Positions 37,375-47,992 of a stretch of DNA of 64,000 nt are shown here, piece after piece; position 1 is the stretch's first letter; every line of letters begins with the position of its first letter. The stretch lies in contig NC_081414.1 in assembly GCF_030272615.1 (NCBI RefSeq), forward strand, positions 305,120,164-305,184,163, in the 5' to 3' direction. Under the pieces are notes generated by a model. The model had not been told where the DNA came from. It was given only the letters and a program-made list of their open reading frames with translations, and made no database searches. The position numbers and the translations under genes were made by a program. The DNA comes from Cryptomeria japonica. Its lineage: Eukaryota; Streptophyta; Pinopsida; Cupressales; Cupressaceae.

Positions 37375-37975
37375 ATTTCCACATAACCCAATTGAGAAAT
37401 AAACAAATAATCACTTAGAATCCATATGCAAAGAATAAACAACAAACCCAACAAAGAGTGAGACAAGATATACCTTTGGAAAACTCTCATGTGGGAAAAA
37501 CCCAGCCTCAAAAAGCATCTATCATCCATGTATTGTCAGCAATGCAACATTACAATACACCATGAAAGCTTTCAAAACCCTAGCCATCAACAAGCACTCC
37601 ATGTGAACAAGCATGCAACACACATCCCATGCCATGTTTCCAACCTCCACAAATGCTAACCTGACTTACTCAAACAACTACCCTTGTATTTGCTTTTATA
37701 GACACAAGCTGTCACAAACCACCAAGTGGTATTACATTAAAACCATGTGCTAAAACCATGGGCTAACTACCCCATTGACCTCACATCTAATATTGGGTAC
37801 TTTATTAATTGACTTTCCCCAATATTAAATAAATACAATGTAATATATCCCAATGTTACAATACAACTCATCAAGTGGCCCTGAGAATATTCCCTAGGAA
37901 TCTTTACATGCTACATGTCCATGTGCAACTCACATAATAAATAAAATATTACAATTATAAACATTATTATTGAAA
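37375..37975. other. Noncoding block inside GY2 gag, probable small insertion
   Basis: The gag frame from the right (ending near 37,980) and the frame from the left (starting near 37,368) are separated by about 600 bp of AT-rich, noncoding sequence. I could not define its ends or a target duplication. Confidence 0.35.
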
Positions 37976-38827
37976 GGTGTACAACACCTATTTTCCCAAC
38001 AAGGTGGAGGTGGAGGCGGATTACCCATGCCAATAGAGACCTGGGTAGTAGAGACATTACCGACACTAGCACCAGAACCAGCACCCGTACCAGCACCAAT
38101 AGCAACACCAATGCCAACACTAGCATTGACACGAGCACCAACACTAGCACCAACACTAGCACCAACACTAACTGCAAAGACATGAACAATGGAAGTAGCG
38201 ACAACAGAGCTAGGAGTTGGACCGGTATACACCAAGGGAATACGAGAAATGTTGATACTACAAATTGCATTACGAGATAAAGGATTGATGGTAGGGCCTG
38301 GATCAACCATATGGACTGACACTCCAGGTATAACAACACCAATTTGAGGACCAGTGATGTCGGACTGAGTGTCTTGAGGCTTAGCCGCAACAGAGGCACA
38401 TGAGACCCGACAATCATGGATGATTCCCCAAGCACCTCAAGGCCCTTACATTCTGAGATAAGCATCTCTCTTAGATTATTGATGATAGAGCCTGCCTGAG
38501 GGAGGACATTTTCTTGAGGGAGGACATTTTCTTGATTAAGAAAACCTTCAAAATCACTTAGGTTCTCCTCAAGGGATTGAATTTGATCAAGCGAAACTGT
38601 TAGAGAAAATTCATGATCCACAAGAGAAGGAGATTCAGAGGGGTATTCGTCGAAGTGTTGTTCCAAGAGTTAAGTTGAGAACCAGATGTAGCTAAGCCTC
38701 CTAAACCCAGAGGAAAAGATTGAGAAGGAAAAGGATCATTAGGATCTACATTCCCCAATAACATTGGAATAGGTCTTGTAGGACTATATCTATTAGGAGG
38801 AATGCTCATTCTCAAAGTCCTCACCAC
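37911..38827 (-). pseudogene. GY2 gag, N-terminal part
   Basis: Minus-strand frames starting at 38,827 (MVRTLRMSIPPNRYSP) and 38,666 overlap in different frames and precede the capsid part. At 38,041-38,175 the sequence is a run of imperfect 12-bp units (agcaccaacact), encoding Val-Gly-Ala-Ser-like repeats in one frame. Confidence 0.5.
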
Positions 38828-38983
38828 AATCTCCGAAGCAGTTTGGGTCGTAAAGCTTATAGAAGAGCTTCAAAACACTCTAGCAACCTCATGAATGAGT
38901 AAGAAAGAGGTAGACAAGGAAGGTTGGTTATTTTAAACTTTGAAAGGTTTTTGCAATAGTTTTTGACAAGTTTCAAGAGGTGA

Positions 38984-39005
38984 GTTCAGGTTGGGTTCAC
39001 TAAAA
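38984..39005 (-). other. GY2 primer-binding-site-like sequence
   Basis: On the minus strand TTTTAGTGAACCCAACC follows directly on the LTR end CTCTACA. The place is right and the sequence resembles gypsy primer sites; the matching tRNA is uncertain. Confidence 0.5.
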
Positions 39006-40475
39006 TGTAGAGGAGGAAAATTGAATCATTGCGTAGGGTGGTTAGACCCCACGAGGACTCGATATCCTACTCTCCACTTCGAGCAAACCTTCAGGTACCA
39101 CAACCTTTCAGTTTGCTCACTTAGATGATAAAAGAGTGTCTAATTGTGCAATAGCAATGGATAAAAATATTTAGATCACAAAGGTTGAAACTGAAAGTAC
39201 AGGTTATTAGGACCATCTAGACAATTTTGTACACTCTCTATCTAGTACGTGCGTGCGGTTCAAGGATGATAGTGCAACGAGCAAACAACCTGTACGAACG
39301 AGGCACAAAAGTTCGTACCAGAGGGTGCAAAACAACCAATATATCGTACTCTTCTCTAAATATGATGAAAATCTTGAACAAAAAACTAACAGAATGAAAT
39401 AGGTTGGTAAAAAGAGAAGAAGAATGGATGAATACTCATAGAGGGTCAAACAATGAAGTCTCCAACACACTCCATGTTCTTCATCATTGCACCTTGTTGA
39501 TGTGTATTTTGTACACAACCAAACACAGAATAAAATACCGAAGTATCTTATCCTCTCTTGAACAAAGTTCCTGACTGCTGAAGATCTCGCTGAAGGATCA
39601 GTCGGAGTAACTCCAAGGTTCTGTTATGTAGGATCTCTACGTGTGGATAAGCTCTTTGTGGTATGATGTGATTTTGCTCTTGATGACTAAACATCTGATT
39701 CGCTTTGAATATTACTGGAACACAGCATTTCACTAGTCTAGACTTTAAAAAAAAGGAAAAAAAGGATGAGGGCGAGGAAAGGATCTAATTCTGACACTAA
39801 GAATGTAGGAGCAATGAATGATCTTTGATGAAATTCTAACTAAGTCTTGTTTTGACATCCCAGGACCATCTCCACAAGGTTAGTGTGATCTTCGGAGGAA
39901 AGCTTTATGATGTTCAGATCATCGCTACATGCATAGACACCATCAGGCTAATGCATGTCAATGAAAAAGCGACAATTGAAGTTAAGCTTAAGCTGAATGA
40001 TTCCAGTTGGCTACACAAGGCAAGTCTGCAATCAACAAACTGCTAGTAGTATGGATATACGAATTTCACCATCAATCAAACACATTTCTTCCACTCATCT
40101 AATAACACGAAATCAAATCTGAGAAGTATAAAGACCATGCAAATTGTTGAATCGACCCATAGATTTCACCATTTCTTCAATGAAGTTTTACAAGTCTTTT
40201 CCAACAACATCTTGGCAACAATCTTTGCCTTCTCTTGCTATTCTACTCTAATTGCTATTCTATCAAGTGACTATTCACTATTAGCTACTATTCACCTACT
40301 ATCAACTATTGACTAACTATTAGCCTTTACAAATGAGGAGCCAGGGCTTAAATAGTGCCCTCAATACAATTCAATGGCTCAGATCAACTTAAGATCAATG
40401 GCCGAGATTTTACAATGAAAACTCTAATTAGGGTTTGTTACAACAAACTTAATTCTGACCAATGAAATAATTGCA

Positions 40476-40664
40476 TTATTTGGACCCATGTCTTCTCTGG
40501 AATAATCGACCAATGGATAACCGGGGTAGGTACATCAAAGTTTGTGCCATCTTTGATGAGTCAGGTACATTGAATCTGGACACGCTGAGGTGGGCCAACC
40601 CGACTAGAGGAGTGATGACTGAGACGCCACCTTCTCTGACACTTGCAACTTGGTTGATATTCAA
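40476..40664 (-). pseudogene. HP1 remnant of the HP-family protein C terminus
   Basis: A 62-codon minus-strand frame. It shares VSRF with the C-terminal end of the HP2 frame (encoded by gaatctggacacg on the plus strand in both elements). The rest of the gene is deleted in HP1. Confidence 0.35.
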
Positions 40665-40790
40665 TTTGATGATGCCGAGAAGCTAACTTTAATTAACTCT
40701 TTTAAGACTATTTGCTTCTCCAATGGACCCTTGCTTTGACCTCCTTTGTCTTTGATGTGCAGGATGGATGGTGTACCTTTCCTTCAAATG

Positions 40791-40902
40791 TTGGACTGGA
40801 AGAGGTCGTCCTTGATGATGCTGGGCTGGAGAAGGCAGTCCTTGATGATGCTGGGCTGGAGAAGGTCGTCCTTGTTGATGCTGGACTGGAGAAGGTCGCC
40901 TT
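40791..40902. repeat. HP1 30-bp tandem repeats
   Basis: Units containing cttgatgatgctgggctgga begin at 40,811, 40,841 and 40,871, with a partial copy before. They lie between the protein remnant and the hairpin array. Confidence 0.85.
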
Positions 40903-41047
40903 TTAACTGCAAGACAAACAAAAAGATGATTAAGGACACATGATAAATTCATTTCAACATAGCATTTTCAACTTAAATCATCAACGAAAAGATGTCAACA
41001 TGAAACTTGCCCAAGATTTTCTCCAGGAATAGACCCTATAAGAATTT

Positions 41048-43832
41048 CGCCCTGGACCCTTTGGAAGGGTCAGGAGCGAAATTCCAACTTTAGCTCAAAA
41101 TTCACATTTTTGAAGGTCAAACATCTTTCCAAGGCATTCCACATAGCTTTTCTCACCCTAGTCCAGGCTTGACTTAGCACAAAATTTGGAGAAAAGGATG
41201 GTTTTAGTGTTTTTCGCTCTGGACCCTTTGGAAGGGTCAGGAGCGATTTTCAAGTTTTGAGCATGTTCCTCCATTCTTTCAACTTCAATTCTCCTCCAAG
41301 ACTAAGGACACATTGCCTCACTCCTATCTAGGCCATAAAAATCAAAATTTCAACTTGTCTTGCAAAGAAAGTAGGTGATCCTAGGATTTTCGCTCTGGAC
41401 CCTTTGGAAGGGTCAGGAGCGAAATCCTTGGTTTGGGCTAATTTTCATCATTTTCAACACCAACTAACTTTAAAAGGCAAGAACATGTCTCCTTGCACCC
41501 ATCCAAGCCATGAAAACCTAACGTTTGACTAGACTTGCAAGGAAAATAGGTGGTTTTAAGAATTTCGCTCTGGACCCTTTGGAAGGGTCATGAGCGAAAA
41601 TCACTTTTTGGCTCAATTCCTTCAAGTTTGATAATCATTGTTAAGTCAAAGTCATTCCTGAGGACCTCTCCCATCAAAACTCGCCCTAGTCAGCACTTGG
41701 CTTGGCACAAATTTGGGAAAAAAGGTGATTTAGAGAAAATTCGCTCTAGACCCTTTGGAAGGGTTAGGAGCGAATTTCTTAATTTAGGCTTATTCCTCCA
41801 TCATTTCAAGTTGCACTCACCTCAAAAGGCTAGAAAACACTTCTCCTTTCACGTCCAACCCAAGTTTAACTTGATTTTGCAAGGCAAAAATAGGTGATTG
41901 AAGGATTTTCGCCTTGGTCCCTTTGGAAGGGTCAGGAGCGAATTTCCTCCTCTGGCCTAAAATCATCATTCCTGGAGACAACAATCAACTCAAGGGCAAT
42001 CTTAAGGGCATCTTTCACCTTGGTCTAGGCATAGTTTAGCATAAATTTGAAAGGAATAGGTAGATTTTAGGTTTTTCGCTCTGGACCCTTTGGAAGGGTC
42101 AGGAGCGAAAATCTTGTTTTCGGGCTATTTTGCCATCCTTTCAACTTCAAATTACCTCCAAGACTTAGAACATCTTGCCTCACTTCTCTCCAGGGTATAA
42201 AAACCAAAATCTTGACTTGATTTGCAAGGAAAAAAGGGTGATCTTAAGAATTTCGCTCTGGACCCTTTGGAAGGGTCAGGAGCGAAAATCTCATTTGGCT
42301 TCAAAATTTGCATTCTTGGTGACCAAAATCCACTCCAAAGCAATCCAAATGACCTCTCTCATGCTTGTCCAAGCTTGGCTTTGTTCAAAATTTGGAAGAA
42401 AAGATGATTTTAAGGATTTTTGCTCTAGACCCTTTGGAAGGTTTAGGAGCAAAAATCTCTTTTAGGCTCAATTCCTTCATCTTTCATGGTCTCTAGTAAC
42501 TTAAAGTCACTCTTAAGGGCAACTTCCTCTTAATTTTGCCTTATCCCACATTTGACCTAGCAAGAACTTGATAGCAAAAAGAAGTTTTGAGAAAATTTGC
42601 TTTGGACCCTTTGGAAGGGTCATGAGCGAAATTTTCATTCTTGACCAAAAATCATTATTTTTTCAACTTGAAACTTCTTTGCAAGGTAGGATTTCATCTT
42701 TCATCTTTCATTGCCCTAGGAACAAGGTTTCATGTCCAAGAAAGGTCAAAAAAGTAGGGTAATAAGGAATTTCGCTCTGGACCCTTTGGAAGGGTCAGGA
42801 GCGAAATTCACTTTCCTGGCTAGAATCCTTCATTTTCATAACTTCCAAACATTCTCAAAGGCTAAATCATGCTCATTCTTCTTCTCATCATGTCTTGGTC
42901 ATCAAGATTTGGCTAAATAAGGAAAGAAATGCCTCTTAGAGAGATTTTCGCTCTGGACCCTTTGGAAGGGTCAGGAGGGAAAATCTTAACTTGGACTAGA
43001 TTCTTCATTTCTCCCTTTCAAAACGACCTCAAGAGGCAAAGACAAGTTATTTCTCTTCCATCCACGTCATAACAAATCAAAACTTGATCTTCTTCATTGC
43101 AAAAATAAGAGCTTTTAGGAATTTCGCTCTGGACCCTTTGGAAGGGTTAGGAGCGAAATTCCAATTTTGGTCCAAAATCCTTCATTTCTCAACGCTTTCA
43201 AACACTTCAAAGGCAACAAGATTGTCCATCCTTCCTTCCAAGATACCCTGCAAATCAAAAATTAGTCAAACTTAGGAGGAAATGAGCTTTAAGAAGATTT
43301 TCGCTCTGGACCCTTTGTAAGGGTCAAGAGCGAAAATCTCATTCTAGGCTAGATTACTCACTTTTCAAACTTCGAACCACCTCAAGAAGTAAACTTAGAT
43401 CATTTTCCACCTGAGGAAGAAGGTTTCAAGGTCAAACAAGGTAGCAAATGAAGTTTATGATGAATTTCGCTCTGGACCCTTTGGAAGGGTCAGGAGCAAA
43501 ATTCTCCTTTAGGCCAAAATCTTGTTCTTCAAAATCAATCAAACTCCCTCTCAAGGCAAAAACATACCCATTCATCTCCCATCAAGCCAACGCCTAGCCA
43601 AAATAAGGAGGAAAACAAGAGTTATAAAGATTTTCGCTCTGGACCCTTTGGAAGGGTCAGGAGCGAAATTCCTAATCTTGGCCAAGATCCTGACTTCATT
43701 TTCACATTTCTTCATTCAAACAAGCGTTTTTACTTTCATTCAAGCCTAGGAATGTATTAGTTCTAGGTTTTGGTCAAAGTAGAATGTCTTATGGAGAATT
43801 TCGCTCTGGACCCTTTGGAAGGGTTAGGAGCG
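41048..43832. repeat. HP1 hairpin array: 17 copies of a 31-bp core
   Basis: Core: left arm CGCTCTGGACCCTT, loop TGG, right arm AAGGGTCAGGAGCG. It pairs over 14 positions with one G-A mismatch and one T-G wobble. Starts: 41,048; 41,215; 41,391; 41,566; 41,742; 41,910; 42,077; 42,254; 42,421; 42,598; 42,773; 42,949; 43,125; 43,302; 43,468; 43,635; 43,802. Intervals are 166-168 bp (7 times) or 175-177 bp (9 times), with nothing between. Spacers are only loosely alike. Each core is usually flanked by A/T runs (atTTCG ... CGAAAt) that extend the stem. Confidence 0.95.
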
Positions 43833-44002
43833 AAATTTGACATTTTGGACTCTCCGTCAGGATCATTTTATGGAATATAACATTTAAGTATACTTATACT
43901 TTAAGTTATATTCCATATATACTTTCAGGATGTTTGAGAGTGGTTTCAGACCTCCAGGAGTTATATTGCAAAATCTAGTTTTTGGAGGATTCTTCAGTTT
44001 TC

Positions 44003-44150
44003 TAGACTTAGTCAAATTTCAGGATCAAGACATTCCAGACAGCCAAATTTCAGGATCAGGGCATTCCAGACTTAGTCAAATTTCAGGATCAGGACATTCC
44101 AGACAACCAAATTTCAGGATCAGGGCATTCCAGACTTAGCCAAATTTCTG
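44003..44150. repeat. HP1 31/33-bp repeats near its end
   Basis: Four copies of aaatttcaggatcaggncattccagac, at spacings 31, 33 and 31 bp (caggatca at 44,020, 44,051, 44,084 and 44,115). Confidence 0.85.
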
Positions 44151-44445
44151 GGCATTTGAAGATCAGGATGACATTCTAGACTTCATCACTCACCAACTCG
44201 ACCTAACTCAGACCTTCAAGAATGATACCCACTCACAAAGCAAGACACAATTAGCAACGAGAGCAAAACCAGGCCCTAAGGAAGACTCTCAAAGAAACCC
44301 TAATTCTGGGGCACCTGCTGACTCCCCTGGCTCAAGCAAAGCCTACCATCCTATTGATCCCCTGGCGACACTCAAAATGCAAAGGCTAACAGACAAACCC
44401 TAAACACCTAGAAAGCAAACCCCAGAAAGCAAAAAAAGTAGGGGT

Positions 44446-44462
44446 CCCCATTTGTAATGGGG
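44446..44462. repeat. HP1 terminal hairpin
   Basis: CCCCATT TGT AATGGGG, 23 bp inside the element end. HP2 has the counterpart at 59,834-59,849, so it is a conserved part of the end. Confidence 0.75.
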
Positions 44463-45198
44463 CGATGTGTGAATACGTCACAACACACCTGCACACATAC
44501 GAATGAGGACAAAATGTTGGGGTGGCTGTGATTAGAGGTTTGCCATAGTCAAACTCCTGTTTTGGTGTTTCCATCTCCATGGACAGCTAGATAGATAGAT
44601 TTGGATAAAGGAAGTAAAATGATACAAAGGGAAATAAACGATAATGGAAGAACAATAGATATGTTGGATAATGAGAACAAGATAACCTAGGAAAGGAACA
44701 CTTCTCTCCAACACTAGAAACCAAGAGCTTGATGGAGTGAAGAAGAGTGTAGGCTTCCCAAGTTGGCAGAGCTTCACTATGAGCAACAAAGGAGATGAGA
44801 TGAACCAAGAAAATGCAAGAGGCTGTGCGAGATTGAGAGTGTGAGAATTTCGAGAGAGCTAGAGAGTCCAAGAGAATGTCGGAGAGAGTCAAAATGAAGT
44901 GAAAATGGCAAGTTTAAAGGGACTGGAAGTCGTCCCGAGGTTGGTGCGAGCCCAAAGAGGAGTTACACTGCTAGAATTAGCAAGTGTAACATCCCAACGG
45001 TCACCTTCAATCGTGGATATTTGTGGGACAAATGTGCAGTGCACAATCTGGACCAAATGGTCGGGAAGACAGGCATTGTAGATGGCAAGGAAGGCTGAGC
45101 AAGCTGATGAGCTAGAAGCTCGATCATTGTTTTCAATTTGGCTAAAGCAGAGGCCAATGCAACGTGAAATTGCACAGGGTTGAATTTACGACATTACA

Positions 45199-45854
45199 CT
45201 TCCTATTAGGGAAATTAGGCAACCATAAGTAGTTTAGTTGAAATTTGCAAGGGAAAAAGTGAACTTGTCCTTTCTTCCTTTAGAAATGATTTATGTATGG
45301 GGCATATATATGGGTATCAATGCCTCATTCATAAGTCTAAGAGGCTAACATTGTCGGTTATGGGTATTGATGTTGGTTTTGTTTTTGCTTTATCCTTTGC
45401 GGACGATGATGTCAATCATAATTAGGTCAATGAATAGGATAGGAGATTACCCCTACATTTATAAAACAAACATTTAAGTTTATATCTTGTCATTTTAGTC
45501 TTCTACATTAAATTTAAGCTACTAGTTTGTCCCTTACCATGCATGAATCTAGTTCTTGTTTGTACTTAGTTTGGATTTGAGATTGTTTCATTAGAGGATT
45601 TTGTCAAGGTGTGGGCAAGCAATTGTGGGTTTGTCCTAGGCATTTCCATGAAGAACCTAGTAGAAAATTAGTGTACTCTTCTTGAACCCTCTGCAAATTG
45701 CATTGAAAAATTAAAAAAGATCTTTAATTACAATAACATCCCTCTATAAATCACATACTCTTCTCACACCCTTCTTGAACAGAATGGTGGCACCATCAAA
45801 TATATTGCTAGCACCATTGATTTCCTTCATTTTGTAGACATGATGTGATGCAAC
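45199..45854. other. Spacer right of GY2, no gene seen
   Basis: AT-rich sequence with no recognisable element or gene. Confidence 0.4.
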
Positions 45855-45929
45855 ATGAAGTGGGGAAACTTTCACATGCAAATTAATGACACTTTGAAGC
45901 TACTTGTCAAGGTTGACATAGACATGATT

Positions 45930-46076
45930 TGTATCACTAAACTCTGTCATATCCTTGTTCATGTTGGAGAGAAGCTTGAGGCCTCTGAACTAGATAAGTG
46001 GATTCAAGAAATTAAGGTCGATTTTGAGGGTAAAATTTCTTATGAGGAATTTATTGATATGATGATGGCCAAATGA
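45930..46076 (+). pseudogene. Calmodulin-like relic (EF-hand 4)
   Basis: The end of a 73-codon frame reads LVHVGEKLEASELDKW, then VDFEGKISYEEFIDMMMAK and a stop. This follows the last EF-hand of plant calmodulin, including the typical final MMAK. The calcium loop has lost its first Asp (Lys instead) and has Glu at loop position 5, so it would bind calcium poorly or not at all. Upstream EF-hands are not recognisable. The frame without introns would suit a retrocopy, but I see no poly(A) tail; a degraded gene fragment is equally possible. Confidence 0.65.
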
Positions 46077-46195
46077 TTTTAAGCTTTTTTTGGAAGCATG
46101 TAAGGTAGAGGATTTTTTTTAGCTCCTACAAGGTAGGGTTTTTATAGCAGAAGAGAGAAGAGCTTTTTAGAATAACTATTCCCTCAACTATTAGA

Positions 46196-47602
46196 TTGAC
46201 TTTTCAACAAATTGAAAAAAAAAGGGGAAAAGTGTTATGTTTTAACTGTGATAGCAAATATAGTCAAGGACATAAATCTACTAAAAATAAACTATTCTAC
46301 ATTAAAGGGCTGAGTGAGGAAGAAGATGGCAATGAAGAAATATTAGAATTTGGCAATGAACTAGATGAGGAATTAGGTCAAGTTAGTGTGTTTCTTGAAG
46401 AAAGATAGAGTAATAGTGTGATAGACTCGCGAAGCACTCACAACTTCATCAACAAGAAGTGGTTGCTCATTTGAATTGTTTTATATATTTGGCCCCATAA
46501 CTTGAGGTCATGATTATTGATGGTGGTATTGTCAATTGTTTGAGGAAACGCCATAGCATTGAATTATCCATGGGAGAGTATTAACTTGATTGCCCTATAT
46601 TTGCTATCCCGATGCATGTATAGACATTGTGTTGGGAGTCTAGTGACTTATTGCATTATGGGACAATTGAGATCAACTTCCAAGAGTTACTCATGCGTTT
46701 TCACTTAGAAGACATGTCAACCAAATTAAGAGGGTTGCAAGTAAAGTCTTTGTAGATAGTAAGCTCTCATCAAATGCAAAAGATGCTTAACAAAGGGGTA
46801 GATGGGGTTGTAGACCTATTGTTTTTAGTAGAAGCCTATTAGTCAAATGTTCTTATATTGCTAGTGCTACAAGCAGTTGTAGATAGTCGCTTAGTAGTTT
46901 TTGGAGATATGCCAAAGGGATTGTCTCCTAAAAGAGATCACGATTCATACCATTCAACTAGTCCCAGGGAGCCAGTTGCCCAACAGTAGGTTATACAAGT
47001 ACCCATATGAATAGAAAAGTGAGATTGAGAAGATGGTACAAGAGATGCTAGAGGTAGATATCATCAGACAGTTAGAGTGCTTATGTAGAGAAAAGTGAGA
47101 TCAAGAAGATGGTACAAGAGATTCTAGAGATAGATATTATTAGGCATAGTCAGAATGCTTACATACAGAAAAGTAGAATAGAGAAGGTGGTATAATAGAT
47201 GCTAGAGGCAAATACTATCAGGCATAGTTAGAGTGCTTACATACAGAAAAGTAAGATCAAGAAGATGGTACAAGAGATGCTGGAGACAGATATTATTAGG
47301 CATTGTCAGAGTGCTTACTCCTCTCTAGTGGTAATGGTGCTAATGGTGCACAAGAAAGATGACACCTGATGGATGTGTCCTGATTATAGAGAGCTTAACA
47401 ATTACACCATAAAAGATAAGTTTCTAGTTCTAGTAATTGATGATTTGCTAGATGAGCTTCATGGTACTATTTATTCTACCAAACTTGATTTACATTTTGG
47501 TTATCATTAAATCATAATTAGAGATGAGGATGTCCATAAGATAGTTTTGCAAACCCATGAGGGCCACTATGAATTATTGGGGATGTCTTTTGTGTTAATG
47601 TT
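46196..47602 (+). pseudogene. Chromovirus-type Ty3/gypsy relic (gag end, protease, RT)
   Basis: A gag knuckle remnant (KVLCFNCDSKYSQGHKS, last Cys lost) is followed by an acidic segment. A protease strand reads VIDSRSTHNFI near 46,420, with Gly of the usual DSG changed to Arg. RT N-terminal motifs follow: LVPGSQLPNSRLYKYP near 46,950-47,010, then a fourfold repeated EIEKMVQEML segment, [16 protein letters not shown] and [11 protein letters not shown]. It stops within RT at about 47,602, where the CO1 LTR begins. Many stops show long decay. No LTRs were found. Confidence 0.75.
47013..47322 (+). repeat. Four tandem copies of a 78-bp RT segment
   Basis: Units start with agaaaagt at 47,013, 47,089, 47,167 and 47,245, at intervals of 76, 78 and 78 bp. 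Each encodes, in some frame, the conserved EIEKMVQEML...IIR segment of gypsy RT, which is normally present once. Confidence 0.9.
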
Positions 47603-47992
47603 TTGTAGCTTCGGTCAGATAATTCTAATTGATGAAATCAAATGCTTAATTGGCCTAGGCCTATCGGCCTTAAGCATTTGATATCTATCCTCTACAAGTA
47701 TTAATCCATTATTTGCATTATGTATTTAATAAGATTCTTGCTTAAATATTAATCTTGAAATATGATTATGAATTAATCATATGTATATAGTTATATAACT
47801 ATACATTATTAAATATACACATATAATTAATTTGATTATATCAAATAACATTTATCATATGCTTATCGATATTTACTATCGATCAGATTATATGCGTTTA
47901 GCAGATCATATTAACAATGTAACAAATGCAAATTGGTTACCAATAATTATCGACTGCATTACATTACGTATCGGCGTGTTCTTACACGACCG

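Larger units (their letters stand above)
39495..44485 (-). mobile_element. HP1: 5.0-kb element with hairpin array, TG...CA ends
   Basis: Seen: starts TGTTGATGTGTATTTTG and ends GTCACAACA, flanked by CACCT at 39,490-39,494 and 44,486-44,490. No direct terminal repeats are visible inside. From 41,048 to 43,832 it holds 17 copies of a 31-bp hairpin core. Its left 1 kb resembles the left 1 kb of HP2 (shared tgtattttgtacaca, gtgtggataag and ctctaattagggttt-like phrases). It lacks nearly all of the HP2 reading frame. TG...CA ends with a 5-bp duplication are made by retroviral-type integrases, so a solo LTR of about 5 kb is the conservative reading; a transposon with 5-bp inverted ends is the alternative. 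Orientation is set by the HP2 frame. Confidence 0.8.
33991..45198 (-). mobile_element. GY2: truncated Ty3/gypsy element, minus strand
   Basis: Read on the minus strand: 5' LTR (45,198 to 39,006, split by HP1), a primer-site-like stretch, gag (38,827 to 36,174), a decayed protease (about 36,100 to 35,480) and a proline/serine-rich spacer down to about 34,030. RT, RNase H, integrase and the 3' LTR are absent, so the element was cut short at its 3' side; the left border is approximate. The gag motif with a histidine-rich knuckle suits Tat-type gypsy elements. Confidence 0.7.
39006..45198 (-). repeat. GY2 5' LTR, split by HP1
   Basis: Minus strand: starts TGTAATGTCGTAAA at 45,198 and ends CTCTACA at 39,006. 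Without HP1 and its 5-bp duplication the length is about 1,197 bp. Confidence 0.65.

Noticed and set aside
37911-38666. Leu/Val-rich 251-codon ORF as a membrane protein
   Set aside because: The hydrophobic run comes from the 12-bp agcaccaacact repeat read in one frame; another frame fits gag better.
41550-43749. Series of short ORFs containing FALDPLEGSG(A)K
   Set aside because: These are readings through the hairpin core in changing frames; they occur because the core is repeated, not because a protein is kept.
41048-43832. CRISPR-like array
   Set aside because: The repeats are regular, but the spacing is about 140 bp, the spacers are related to each other, and this is a plant transposable element with no cas genes.
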